A stretch of DNA of 64,000 bases from Hyposmocoma kahamanoa (GCF_003589595.1 NW_020654080.1:1657089-1721088); one strand, 5' to 3'; shown: positions 53,046 to 63,461, counted from the stretch's first letter. Notes: generated by a model not told the origin, from the letters alone. Made by a program: numbers and translations.

Positions 53046-54560
53046 TGGTCGACCTTCCTTCTTTATGAGGACCATCCTCGCCGACTTTCAACCAGACGGG
53101 AACAGGCCGCTCCGGAGACAGCTGGTGAACAGCTGTCTCATGCTGTTCACCAATCCGGCGTAGAGAGCCAACACCCACGCCCGGCCCAGGATACCATTCG
53201 GGCCAGGTGGTGTTCCGAGCACCGATACGCCTCACGGCTCGATCCAGCTCCTCGTCTGTCACGCCGAGATCGTCGGACCAAGTGTCCTCCGCTGTCAACG
53301 ACACTTGTCCCGACGACTCCGGGGCGGGACTGTTCTCGACCCTAGGGAAGAGGGTCACCACCACCCTCTCCACGAACGCAGGGTCGAGGCTTGCCGTCAA
53401 CGGAGGGACCCATGGCCGGAGCTTGCCCATAACCATTTTGTGTGGCCGCCCTCAAGGATCCCCCTGCAGTTCTTCGAGAAGCTCGCCCCAGGATCGAGCC
53501 CTGGCATCTTGTACTGCGAGGCTTAGGGCCCTCGCAGCATGAAGTTCTTTCTCTCTCGTCGGCGGTAGCTCGCCGCCTTCTACGGGCTCTTTTCCACTGG
53601 CGTCGGGCGCGCAGACATACCTCAGTCAGCTGCGCTAACTCCTCCGACCACCAGTGTTGGGCCGGCTGTTCGGTACGTGCCACTCGAGGCATGGAGATGT
53701 CACAGATGGACGTCATCGTGTCCTCGAGCCGCATCGCTTCCCTTTCCGGATTGTGCGAGATCTCACCGCCGGTATCATCCGACCAAGACGCGGCGATGGC
53801 TGCGGCTTCGAGTAGATCTTTATCGAGCCGCTTGAGAGACCATCGTCGCGGTGGGTTACCACGTTAGCGACACGGGGGCTGGCAGGGTGGTGCAATACCA
53901 CATCGAATACGATGTGGTGGTGGTCAGCGTGACCACCTCTTCCGCCACCCGCCATGCTGACACCATGCGCGTCGCCGAAAGAGTCGCCCACGATAAATCG
54001 ATGAGCGACTCTCCCTGCCAGCGGACGCATGTGCAGACCGACCTCCGATTCAGAAGTTGGAGGTCTAGTCACGCCGCCCACTCTTGCATTATCTCCCCTC
54101 GAACACTGTCCCGGACGTCGCCCCACGCTCTAGAGCCAGCGTTGAAGTCGCCCAGGACAATGACGGGACGGGGGTGTCATCTGCGAACGCAGTTTGTCAC
54201 CCCGTCCAAGTATCCCTCGTAAACGGCGACGGACACGTTGGGGGAGATATAGCCCACGCCCGCCCACGACGGCGAGGTGACCCCATTCCACTGCGACAAA
54301 ATCTTGCACCTGTTCTAGCAGGGCGCAGTGTGGGTCCTCCTCTCCGCCTCTCATGTGGATAACGACGGAGCCCGCGACGTCACCGAACCATCTAGGATGG
54401 TCCGGCACTCAATATGGCTCCACCACCACGGCCAGGGCAACCCGAAGCTCACTGAGGGTCTGCAGAAGGAGGCTCTGCGCCCCTCTTGCGTGGTTCATCA
54501 TTTGAGCGAATGTCACGTCTCCAAGACCTCCACTGGGACAGAGCTCGTGCTCTGACTAGT
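53046..54560 (-). mobile_element. R1-like LINE ORF2: endonuclease to start of RT
   Basis: GC-rich minus-strand remnant in several frames. In order: ARGAQSLLLQTLSELRVALA (54480-54420), VPDHPRWFGDVAGSVVIHM and VQDFVAVEWGHLAVVG (54408-54250). At about 54160-54110 comes the VILGDFNA endonuclease motif (RPVIVLGDFN...WGDV). Next are the endonuclease end (DHHHIVFDVVLHH, about 53930) and MRLEDTMTSICDISMPRVAR / QHWWSEELAQL (53734-53640). Then MVMGKLRPWVPPLTASLDPA, DLGVTDEELDRAVRRIGARN and VWLKVGEDGPHKEGR (53436-53060), where RT begins. It is cut there. At least four frameshifts. The plus-strand frames here are antisense shadows. Confidence 0.8.
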
Positions 54561-54600
54561 CGACGCCGCCTCCTGTGGCTGCGTCGGCCCGTCATCAGGG

Positions 54601-54652
54601 GTAGTACTTCCCTGGTCGAACTCTTTCACGAGGAGCTCTACTGCTACTAAAC
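54601..54652 (-). repeat. Repeat A, last 52 bp
   Basis: GTAGTACTTCCCTGGTCG to GAGCTCTACTGCTACTAAAC. It directly follows the LINE end. Confidence 0.75.
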
Positions 54653-54884
54653 TTAAAACTAATTTTAGTGGCAGTTTCTGTTATTTGAATATTGCAGAAT
54701 ATTATTACGAAATTTAATATTCTAGCGTAATAATCTGAAATATTATTTAATATTTAATGATAATTTACTCGAATACTAAATACGAATAAAATCTGCTACC
54801 GAAATTAGGTAGAGAAAAATTGTGAATAAAAAACAAAGAAGCTAAGCTTCTTTGTTTTTTTTTGTCATTTTATTTTATATTTTA
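54653..54884. other. spacer with perfect hairpin
   Basis: AAAAAACAAAGAAGCT, one central base, and its exact complement at 54828-54860; T-run after it. No element recognised. Confidence 0.5.
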
Positions 54885-54978
54885 CTTTTGCTTTGTCTTT
54901 TTTTTGTTATTTCTTTCTGTGTATTTTTGAGTTGTGACGTTGTAATAAATGGTTTCTATTTTATTCTATTCTAAACCA
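54885..54978 (+). mobile_element. LINE 3' tail
   Basis: TTTCTGTGTATTTTTGAG, TTGTGACGTTGTAATAAATGG, then TTCTATT repeats. Same family as 12510-12605. Confidence 0.5.
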
Positions 54979-55534
54979 TTAGACATTAACTTCATACCAG
55001 CTTGTATTTGGTTTTGGCCCCAGGATAGACGAGAAAAAGAGCTTTTAACGAAAAAAAAACTCGGTCACCACGCCTACGTATTGAAATGTTTATATTAATT
55101 CTTTCTTAATCGTATCTACCTTCTTAGTTCGATTAATTGCAAGAAAAATGACTGTAATTTGTAACTCATAAACGAATGTTAATGATCTGTTGCCTATTAT
55201 ACTGGACGCATTAACTTCGGGTTATAGTGTATTTATTTAAATAACAAAATAAGGCTTAAGTAGATTCACGGCGTTAAATATGTTGGGCACAGCGTTTCAT
55301 TTAGTTGTTTATTAGTGGATAGGTTATTTGAATACAAGATTTCGAAGGCTAATTCTAAAATATAATGACGCTATTAACAAGGCGATTTTATTAATCCCTT
55401 AAAGATAAAAGATGCATCACTTATATCTTCGCTTACAACACGAATTAACGTAAGTGTACAAATTTGATGAAATTTTAAATCGAAATTTGTAAATAATTTC
55501 GTTCTGTTGAAATCTTTTACTAGGTGTGTTTTGG
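54979..55534. other. unique spacer
   Basis: Nothing recognised. Confidence 0.5.
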
Positions 55535-55668
55535 TTTTGTGATAACAAGTGCCGGGACGAATAAGTCGTGCGCCTGGTGGTAAACGACACGCCTGTCTAT
55601 GACAGTTGCAGTACCACTCAGAGTTTTAAATCGCAAAGAGCTGAAGGGCACTGCCACTGCGCCCGCCC
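55535..55668 (-). repeat. Repeat A, 3' half
   Basis: TTTTGTGATAACAAGTGCCGG to CACTGCGCCCGCCCG, cut by the LINE tail that follows. Confidence 0.8.
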
Positions 55669-55669
55669 G

Positions 55670-55860
55670 TTTTTTTTTTTTTTTGACGGGGGGGAAATCT
55701 TAATGGATACCCCTGAGCCCAGGGAGACTCAGGGGTTATGTGGGGACTCTCCCTCCAGACTTGAGGGCCTACCCCACTAAAACCCCCCCGGGTTTCGGCG
55801 CCGTGGGATCAGTGAACATTCACCACGACGCCGCCCGGATCGGAACTTACCCTAACGATT
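55670..55860 (-). mobile_element. LINE 3' end with A-tail, inserted in Repeat A
   Basis: T15 at 55670-55684 is the A-tail on the minus strand. GGGGGGGAAATC, GATACCCCTGAGCCCAGG and GACTCTCCCTCCAGACTTGAGG follow, the GC-rich UTR of a Jockey/R1-like LINE. The other half of the Repeat A copy is not found on the far side. Confidence 0.6.
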
Positions 55861-55945
55861 TATCAGATAAGAGATTTATAATAGATTTATAAATCTCTAA
55901 GAACGCATACCTTAATTAACAACACTACAAATTATTTAAATACAT
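55861..55945. other. spacer with 12-bp hairpin
   Basis: AGAGATTTATAA, loop TAGAT, exact complement (55870-55898). Confidence 0.5.
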
Positions 55946-56310
55946 AACATGCATACGCGCGCAGGTACGCACACACGCTCACACACACACTCTCTCTCTC
56001 TCTATCTCTTCACACACACAAACACACACACACACACACACACACACAAGTTTATACACATTACATACTGAATATTTTTCATTTTATTTTTAATTTTTAT
56101 AATTTTTTTTTTTCATTTTTAATTTTTCCATTTTAAATTTTAAATATCATTATATCTTAAAACTAACCCACTGATGTAACTTTGTTGTAAGTTCTCAGTT
56201 TTAAGCTTAGTTACAAGGCTTTCCCAACACAAGCATACATTTGCTTAAAGGGAGGACCTGATCTACCATTGTTGAACCAAATTGAGAAATAAATAAATTT
56301 TTAATTTAAT
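55946..56310 (+). mobile_element. LINE 3' UTR with (CA)n and A-rich end
   Basis: (CA)n/(CT)n tracts at 55970-56048, AT-rich stretch, AAGGCTTTCCCAACACAAGC, GGAGGACCTGATCTACC, and an AAATAAATAAATTTTTAA end at about 56287-56304. No coding part. Confidence 0.45.
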
Positions 56311-56352
56311 TTATAGCTGAAATATCATCAAACAATTTGAACTGGGTTATGG

Positions 56353-56452
56353 TTTTTTATGATATCCCGAAAAATTACATGCTCATGTAATTTCACCGGC
56401 ACCCTTTAAATTAACTTCTTGGCGGCAGAAATAGGTAAGGTGGCAGTGCTTC
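56353..56452 (-). repeat. Repeat A with large internal deletion
   Basis: TTATGATATCCCG end joined to TGTAATTTCACCGGCACCC, then GGCGGCAGAAATAGG to GGCAGTGCTTCC. Confidence 0.75.
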
Positions 56453-56942
56453 CAAAATTAAAGTTAATAAATGCCGCGACTCGTTAAACTTTCAATTATG
56501 AAACAACCGTTCCCCATTGAGCTACCATCGCTTAAGGACCATCCTCGTGATAAATCTTACTTGAGAAATATAATTAATTCAAATAAAAACGATACATCCA
56601 CCTAATTAGACTAATTAACGGAATCACGTATACCAAAATCGAATCGATATTTCACAAAAAAAAACACCTTTTTCGTGTCTCACAACGAAAGCTTCATATT
56701 TCTTAAAACAAATTGTGATATTCGTTGTAATTTGAGAACTTAATCGTATGGTAATAAGATGGGTTTTGTATAAAATAGTTTATAGTCTGTTATTGAGGAA
56801 TAATCGTAGCTTTGTGTGGTCTGAGATAAGTTTGATGAGTTGAAAAACACAATGAAATTGCGTCACAATAACAAACCTTAATGTCTCGGAAATTAAGAAC
56901 GCTTTCACTATGCCCGGTCGAATATTAGGCATACGAGCATAT
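56453..56942. other. unique spacer
   Basis: Nothing recognised. Confidence 0.5.
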
Positions 56943-57243
56943 TAATCGTCAAGCAGGTCGTGCCCTTGGTCGTAAGCGACACGCCTGCCCATAATAGTTG
57001 CAGTGCCACTCAGAGCTTTAAATCGCAAAGATCTGAATGGTACGGCCACTGCGCCCGTTACCCTGAGACATAAGTTCACAAGAGCCATGTGACGTAATAA
57101 AGCCACATTTGTCATAAATGTTTTTATTACATCAAGTCGTAAGTGAGACATAACTTGACCCATGTGCTTGATATTTCACCAGCACCCTTACCCTTCACAT
57201 AACTTCCCTGGACGAACACTTTCATAAGGAGCTAGCTACTAAA
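56943..57243 (-). repeat. Repeat A with internal duplication and hairpin insert
   Basis: TCGTCAAGCAGGTCGTGCC to AAGGAGCTAGCTACTAAAA. The block CCTGAGACATAAGTTCACAAG...CATGTG occurs twice (57061-57090 and 57143-57170). Between them sits a 37-bp palindrome (57094-57130, GTAATAAA...TTTATTAC). Confidence 0.8.
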
Positions 57244-57355
57244 AATAATAATCAGATTGAACTAGGCACGGCTTTTTAAAATTAATATGACACGAGCGTG
57301 CATGTAACGATCTAATAATTACATAAGGTAAATGTTATTATTTTTGAAATCACGA
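57244..57355. other. unique spacer
   Basis: Nothing recognised. Confidence 0.5.
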
Positions 57356-57470
57356 CTTCGATAGCTCAACTGTTGAGCTTTGGACACTGCACAAGGAGAT
57401 CCAGCGTTCAGTTCCCTGTAGGATCAATTAGGGAGACAAAATTTTATTGGTTCAGGTCTCGGTGTTCTGT
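57356..57470 (+). mobile_element. tRNA-like SINE head, decayed
   Basis: TCGATAGCTCAACTGTTGAGC (A-box-like, also a hairpin), then CCAGCGTTCAGTTCCC (B-box-like). AGTTTCATTTAA-type body not visible. It lies 60 bp upstream of a second SINE. Confidence 0.45.
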
Positions 57471-57525
57471 GAATTTCGCTGCTCTTGTACAGGGTCTCAA
57501 AGTTGAAATGATATATATGAAAAGC

Positions 57526-57720
57526 CGTGGTAGTTTAATGGTTTGACCTATCACCTGTCAAGCAGAGACCGTGGGTTCGAATCCGGGTTTGTACCTCAAG
57601 TTTATCAAAACTTATGTGAAATTTTTTTTGAAATTTCCCATGAGCTTTTCGGCGAACGAAAACATCGCGATGAAAACTGGTCGCGCCTGCAGTGCACCAA
57701 CACAGTCCATGCAGCAATTA
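57526..57720 (+). mobile_element. tRNA-derived SINE, family D
   Basis: GCCGTGGTAGTTTAATGG (A-box region), GTGGGTTCGAATCCGGG (perfect B box), ATGAGCTTTTCGGCGAACG, AAAACATCGCGATGAAAAC, CGCGCCTGCAGTGC. The best copy of this family. The frames reported over it are by-products. Confidence 0.8.
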
Positions 57721-58139
57721 CTGTTGTATTGTGCCCCTTGTGCCCTAATACCTGTTTGAGGAACGATCTCTATACGGCCACGGATAACGTAGTCAATGTA
57801 GCAACGTACTACTCTGGGTCAATATAGTCCTAAAATGAGTGAATGAATGATATTTTTATTACTCTCACAAGGCTTACTTAAGACTAAAATACAGAGTTTT
57901 GTACTATTATGCACATTGTGGGAGTCTGGTTTCAGCACTAGGGTTATATCCCTGTATGACTAATCACCAGGCTCTCTCCCTCTAGGCTAAGGTTAATTAC
58001 TCCTCTTATTAATAGTAATAAGAACTTATAAGTAGGTAAGAAAATTCTAAAGACAGACTAAGTTGTGTGTTTCAGTGTGTATAAAGTGTGTGTGTGTTCG
58101 TGCATGTGTGCGTGCGTGCTTGTCGTTGACACATATCAT
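57721..58139. other. possible LINE tail and (GT)n
   Basis: GATATTTTTATTACTCTCAC (57849-57868) looks like a LINE 3' end on the minus strand, with AGGCTCTCTCCCTCTAGGC beyond it. A GT-rich run lies at 58064-58125. Confidence 0.35.
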
Positions 58140-58620
58140 AGCCCTACGAGTGGTTAGAGGCCAGCTCTTGGGATCGCATGCCAACTGGCGTGACAGTCAC
58201 TATGCGCTATGTATGGTAGAAACTAAGAGTAGGTCACTCAGAGTGAGAGATCTGGTTCTCTTTTGGGAGGCAATCCAGTAAAGAAATAATGTTGACGATG
58301 GGGTATGAGAGATCATTGAAGAGAGGTTGTCATAGCCTCCGTTAATGCGTAGTCGAGACTTCAGGAAGTTGGTGATTTCAGACTTACAATGATACCTAGT
58401 AAGGGAGTAAATAAAAGAACTATCCACACGATAAGAAGAAGAAGTACTACGGCACAAAGAAAAGCAGGACATTTTGGAGTGCTTTATTATGTAAGTGCTG
58501 TCCATGAATGTGTTAGGTCACTTTCGATGCTGTTTATTACCTTAATGACAACTGGAAACCATACAAAAATATTTTTTTTATGATTTAAGAGCATAGCTGG
58601 AAGAAGACCTCTTACATTGA
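58140..58620. other. unassigned, mildly GC-richer
   Basis: Overlapping frames on both strands (58200-58505 minus, 58389-58583 plus) without recognisable motifs. Unknown. Confidence 0.3.
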
Positions 58621-60199
58621 TAGCGCCTGCAGTTTTATTCAAACTGTCACAGATATTTTATGCAGTTAACATAAACAAGTTTCCTTATAACCTAAAAGAC
58701 TTGTAATTTCTTTGTTTTCCAAACTTACAACCAGTTTCAGAATACTGTTGGTAAATCTTTAAAATAAAATATACTCAGTATAAAATAACCCCTGCTTCCT
58801 TCACGATCTAGTATTTCAGAGTTGGGCGTAAATTTTTTTTTTTCACGAGCTTGAACATTTGTGAAAAAAATGGACCACAGTGGAAGTTATTATGCAAATA
58901 CGGCAGATCATTATATTGTGGTCACAGTTTAACTTTTAAAATGTCCCATTTGCATCGTTAAAATTGTAAATGATTATGAATAAACAAGAATGCCGTTTGT
59001 TTCGTGGGGCATCGACTTAATATGATAATTTAGTACACTCTTTTTAGTTAACACGGTACGGTAAACGATATTGTTTCGTAATTATCATATGATTTATGGT
59101 GATAGGTCAATTGGGCCAAACAATTATTTCGTTTAAATATTGGTAATAGCCAATGATAGTCTGACATTGTGATATTGATCTGTCACCCATAAGAGAATAG
59201 AATAGAAAAAACATTTTTTAATACAGTTGCTCAAAACGTGGTATTTTTCGCACTACAAATCGTGCCGAAAGTTGGATTTGTCGCACTAGTGCTTTTTACT
59301 TTTCCATTTTTTTTTATTTACTGTTGTTGCAAGTCTTAAACATAGAACTCAAGAGGTTGTATATTTATTTAATATTTATATGCTTTGTGACGTAAGTCAT
59401 TCGTCATTAAAACTTATATTTACTTACAAATACTATTTATGAACGTATCGAGTGGAGGTCCATAGTCTCTGCCTACCCGTGAATGGGTGACAGGCAAGAT
59501 TTTTATGTATATATTTGTTCTATGTATTACAGATAAATTGTATCTCACTACTGTGCACGGGTTTCGAAAGAAGTTCAAACAAAAGTACCAGGACTTCATA
59601 ATAAGAAAAGTGGTTACAGACCGATATTACAGAAAATAAACAAAAACAGCACGTTATAACTGGATTTCCATAGACTTTTAAATAATGGTTTTAGTGGTTG
59701 TATTTCATTGTTTCAATTTACTCGCAGAAAATGAGTTTTTTTTTTAAATACTGTTTTATTTTACTTTCAATGTAGTTTTTTCGTAAATGTATTAAAAAAA
59801 CGTCGTTTGGTGGTCGTGCGGATTTGTCATTTTCACTTGTCTCGAGTCTTGACCCTCGCCTCTGCCTCGGGCCATGAAGCCTCGAGACTCGTGAATAATG
59901 ATTAACTTTTCGCACTTGTATAAAAAATAACTATAATGCATCACCACAACACATAGATATACATACAAAAAAAAGATTAATAATACTTAGACAAACAAAA
60001 CAAAATAGAAAAAGACTAAATGAAAATGCAATAACAAAAAAAAAACAAAGTAAAATAAAACAGACAAAAAGCAAAAAAAAATATAAGGACTAAAATTTGT
60101 ACTGTTATTTGTGCGATTGTGGCGCACGCAATAGGACATTCAGCTTATGTCACAGCCATAATTAGGCCATGGCGCTCACGAGATCACCAAAAAGTGTTT
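58621..60199. other. unique spacer with RTE-like tail and inverted motifs
   Basis: CATAGTCTCTGCCTACCCG and GGTGACAGGCAAGATTTTTATG (59461-59505) are an RTE-like 3' end. TTTTCGCACTACAAATCG (59247) and CTTTTCGCACTTGTATAAAA (59906) may be ends of an unidentified MITE. CTCGAGTCTTGACCC and GCCTCGAGACTCG (59840-59890) form a loose palindrome. The rest is AT-rich. Confidence 0.35.
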
Positions 60200-60488
60200 T
60201 CTTTCTTACCAAGTGACAGAACCAACAAGTCGTGAACCTGGTGTTAAACGACACGCCTGTCCATATCAATAGCAATCACTCAGGGTTTTAAATCGCAAAG
60301 GTCTAAGGTACACTGCCACCGTGTCCGTCAGCCTGCGACATAAGTTGACAAGTCCCATGTGCCGGTAATTTCACCAACACGTTTATCCTCCAAAACCGAA
60401 ACACAGTAGCATTACTGTGTTACTGCTTGGTGGCAGAAATAGGTATTGTAAAGCAGTATTTCCCCGGTAAAACTCTTTTACAAGAAGC
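60200..60488 (-). repeat. Repeat A, full length
   Basis: TTCTTACCAAGTGACAG to CAAGAAGCACC. The hairpin is rearranged (CAGTAGCATTACTGTGTTACTGC). Confidence 0.85.
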
Positions 60489-60769
60489 ACCATTATGGAA
60501 TTTAAACGAATATTGAATGTAAATTTCTGTATGCCATGTATTTGTTCCCGCATAAACCCAATATGGCTGCAAGGCGAGAGTTAAAAGGGATCTTCTAGGC
60601 AGACTGCATAGCCGTATACATCTAATTCTCAGGAACAGAACTCCTCTAACCGAGGTTCAGTTTATAGTCCGTCATGCTGGAAACATCACACTGTCTTTCA
60701 AATGTTTGTCAACCCACTTCGACTTCCAGGTTTTATCATATTGTTTTTCTTCACTATTAAAGGTATTGC
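60489..60769. other. possible LINE 3'-UTR piece
   Basis: AAGGCGAGAGTTAAAAGGG and TTCTAGGCAGACTGCAT resemble the CR1/Jockey-like UTR (AGGCGAGAGTGAATAGG...). Otherwise unique. Confidence 0.35.
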
Positions 60770-61155
60770 TTTTTTTTTTTTTTTTTTATGTTAACTAGCA
60801 GGCAAACGAGCAGACAAGCCACTTGATGGGAGGTGGTCATTGTCGCCCATGGACACGAGCAATACCAGAGGCATCACCCATGCGTTGCCGACTCCGGAGA
60901 ACCTTGTTTACACGTCTTTTGAAGAACTCCATGTTATAGCGCAAGGGGAACACTTCAGGAGGAAGGCCATTCCACATCTTACTGGTTCGGGGAAGGAACG
61001 AACGAGATGCTCGAGTGGTCGTGACGTGCCAAGCATCGAGGAAGTGGGGATGGAGTCTTTTCCTTCGGCGGGTCGTGCAGTGGTAAAAGAGTGACGGAGG
61101 CACCAACTCAAAGAGTTCGTCTGAGCACTTAAATCTTGCTATTAAATCTTGACAA
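60770..61155 (-). mobile_element. CR1/Jockey-like LINE 3' end with A-tail
   Basis: T18 (60770-60787) is the tail on the minus strand. The UTR ends GGTCATTGTCGCCCATGG. The coding end reads, on the minus strand, QDLIARFKCSDELFELVPPS then LFYHCTTRRRKRLHPHFLDA, TTTRASRSFLPRTSKMWNGL, PPEVFPLRYNMEFFKRRVNK, with no stop until after VHGRQ (60837). The LVPP, RTSRTSRSF and SFLPRT..(M/L)WN.LP motifs fix the group. 5'-truncated; the remaining frame is open, so this copy is fairly young. Confidence 0.85.
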
Positions 61156-61179
61156 AAATACCTACATAACTTAGAAGTT

Positions 61180-61312
61180 ACGTAGGCACATTTGTGACTT
61201 ATGTCTGAGGGTGAAGGGCGCAGTGGCAGTACCCCACAGATCTCTGCGTTTTAAAGCTCTGAGTGGCACTACAATTGTTATAGACTTGTTTGTCCCATGG
61301 CACTTTGAGTAC
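61180..61312 (+). repeat. Repeat A, 3' half, tail lost
   Basis: GTAGGCACATTTGTGACTTATG to GTTTGTCCCATGGCACTTTG. Confidence 0.75.
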
Positions 61313-61387
61313 CATAGTAACGGAATTCACTCCAAGCCTCTACTCGGAAGACCCAGACGAGAACCAATTAATAAAAGTTTATTTCTC

Positions 61388-61445
61388 AAATTAGTCTTAC
61401 CGGGAATCGAACCCGGGACCTACTCATCCAGCGAGACCACAGATA
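61388..61445 (-). mobile_element. tRNA-like SINE head
   Basis: Minus strand: GTGGTCTCGCTGGATGAGTAG, then GTCCCGGGTTCGATTCCCGG, a perfect B box with a 5-bp T stem. A tRNA gene is unlikely because the 5' half does not fold with it. Confidence 0.55.
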
Positions 61446-61629
61446 GCGCAATCAATATAGGTATATATTATTCACAGTCTAGATAATTTTAAGATAAAAC
61501 AAGAATCGATACGACAAAAACAGGAAAATTAATAATATATATTAACAGAAATAGTAACTAGTATAGAATGACACCAAGGAGTTCACTGCTCTGTGTTAAA
61601 TGATAACTCAGTAGCATCTTTGTATTGTC

Positions 61630-61760
61630 GCTAAGATTGGAGCACAGTTACTGGGTTCGGGTTTTGAAGAGTCAGGGTGCTGGTGAAACTAAAAATTCAG
61701 AGTGACAGAGAGAGTCCTCAGACCTTTGCGATTTAAAGCTCCAAGTTCATTGCAACACCT
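61630..61760 (+). repeat. Repeat A, diverged middle part
   Basis: GGTTTTGAAGAGTCAGGGTG, CTGGTGAAACTAAA, AGACCTTTGCGATTTAAAGC. Confidence 0.65.
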
Positions 61761-62048
61761 TCTTAGAAGTACATGGAGCTGCTCTTGGCCATTATCTAGC
61801 CCTAAAGCACAGATACGATGTAGGAAGATGCCCAGAAGACGCCTATTCAGGCATCTTAAACATACTTGATTTGTAAGTGCTCGGAAACAGTCGCATATTA
61901 AGAGAGGACGAGAAACGCTTAGTACGTCTGAAGGGATTACCGACCAAGAAGAGATGATATCCCGCCGATCGTCTGGATGTCAGATGGTAAAAGGGGGCGG
62001 GCGAAATGAGCTAATGGAGCAACGGTTTTGGGTATGCGTGATCTTTAG
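61761..62048. other. possible LINE UTR piece
   Basis: CATGGAGCTGCTCTTGGCC, GAAGATGCCCAGAAGACGCC and CAGATGGTAAAAGGGGGCGG look like retroelement UTR; no coding motif. A Repeat A scrap (CACCAAGCGTACGACTTGTTC) follows at 62049-62076. Confidence 0.3.
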
Positions 62049-62076
62049 CACCAAGCGTACGACTTGTTCATCATTG

Positions 62077-62869
62077 AAAATAATATATATTATTATATAG
62101 ATTATTTTTGGTTGCATTATCATTTACTAAATCTGTGATTAAAATGGTTCTTTAGTGAAATTTCCAATCTACATTAAACAAAACTTATTAGACTTCTACT
62201 TAAGGCACGTTGTTCCAAAAGACAAATTACCCCAATTCCCTTTAAAAATAATTTGGTATAACCCCTTCTTCATGTAGCAATATTCCAAATACGGGCCACA
62301 GATAAATTAGTCAGAATCCAGTTCAAAAAACTTAAAAAAACAAAAGATCATTGATTCGAATTTCAACTTTGTGTATCTAATTTGTCAGATATCCCGTCTT
62401 GGTATTCGACGATTAATTCGGACTGATTTTTAAGCTAGTGTTATTTCTTTATTGCAAGGAAATATGGTCCGAATTGGTCTTTGTTGGTGTTGAATACAAT
62501 TTGTTGAAAAGTATGGGTGTTGTCTAGATTATTTTTCATTGTATTGTGTATGCGTTGGTCTTATAACGCCTATGTTTCGACGCGTCTGCTAATGGTAATA
62601 ATCAATTTGATGTTTTTCTGTGGAATTGTAAGGCGTGATGGTTTTATCAAATTGAGTGGGTTGTAAACAGGTTGATAATTGTACAAGACGGTTATTATTA
62701 AGTTTTACTGTATTTCTTTTTTGTGGTTTATTATTATTGTACGTACTGAATGTGTTTAAGGATTCTGACTTTAAATAATTTTAATATACGATCCAAATTT
62801 ATTTATCAGAAAATATGGAAACATGTTGTGGTTTATCAATGGATGGAAAATGACGATATGGTCGACGAT
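62077..62869. other. unique AT-rich spacer
   Basis: Nothing recognised. Confidence 0.5.
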
Positions 62870-62960
62870 GCAGCATGCATGCCGATAATGTCTATTCACT
62901 CTCGTCTTGAAAAGGTCCAATTTAGACCGTTCAGGGGCTCTCGACTCGACGTGGCCAAGC
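62870..62960 (-). mobile_element. CR1/Jockey-like LINE 3'-UTR scrap
   Basis: ATAATGTCTATTCACTCTCG then TCTTGAAAAGGTCCAATTTAG, the complement of the ...TTTTTCAAGGCGAGAGTGAATAGGC block. Confidence 0.55.
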
Positions 62961-63074
62961 CAGAGAAGTTGAGTCGATTTGGTCTCTGTTAGGCAATTAA
63001 AAAAAAATTTTAACGTCCAGCACCACAAAAAATGATTGAAAACACATATTTTTTATATTAACTTAACATAAAAA

Positions 63075-63461
63075 ATGACAAGGAAAGATTGCCCCTCGAT
63101 TGCTTCTGAGACACCTACCGCCCTAGGACTTTTCAGCGCCTCTGAGGGGGCACTGAAGACCATTTTGGGAAAACTAGGCTCTCAGTCGTACATTTCCCAT
63201 TTAAATCCTGAAGTAAAACCTGCAATTATAGCTATTTATGTATGTTTGTCTTCGTTTGGCAATTCTATCCAATACAGACCACGTTGTCTAACACGTAATG
63301 TAAAATTAAGTTTACAAGTATATGTATTTGACGATTACGGGTTTGGCAATAAAGCTGATATACCATTCAACAATTTTACTATTTTGTTTGCTAAGAAACT
63401 CACGGAGCGATTTTCACCAGCGCCTCACGAAATTGCGGACCGCGGCTTCCGTAGAATGTAG
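63075..63461 (+). other. open frame, 128 codons, unrecognised
   Basis: It starts MTRKDCPSIASETPTALGLF and ends HEIADRGFRRM. The composition is reasonably protein-like, with no signal peptide, no transmembrane segment of clear length and no repeat. No family recognised. The ATG follows an AT-rich stretch and the stop lies just before a C-type SINE, so the frame could be chance, an exon or a transposon piece. Confidence 0.2.

Noticed and set aside
52881..53345. 154-codon plus-strand frame as a gene
   Set aside because: It joins an RT scrap to the antisense of an R1-like fragment; the frame is accidental.
53207..54362. several GC-rich plus-strand frames of 90-140 codons
   Set aside because: They are antisense shadows of the R1-like ORF2, whose motifs lie on the minus strand.
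52880..54560. twin-priming 5' inversion
   Set aside because: The inverted and direct parts are in the wrong order for a simple twin-priming event.
61388..61445. tRNA gene with perfect T arm
   Set aside because: No acceptor, D or anticodon stems fit; more likely a SINE head.
396..62076. CRISPR array or tandem satellite from the recurring ~300-bp units
   Set aside because: The copies are dispersed, in both orientations and variably truncated; no regular spacing and the DNA is eukaryotic.
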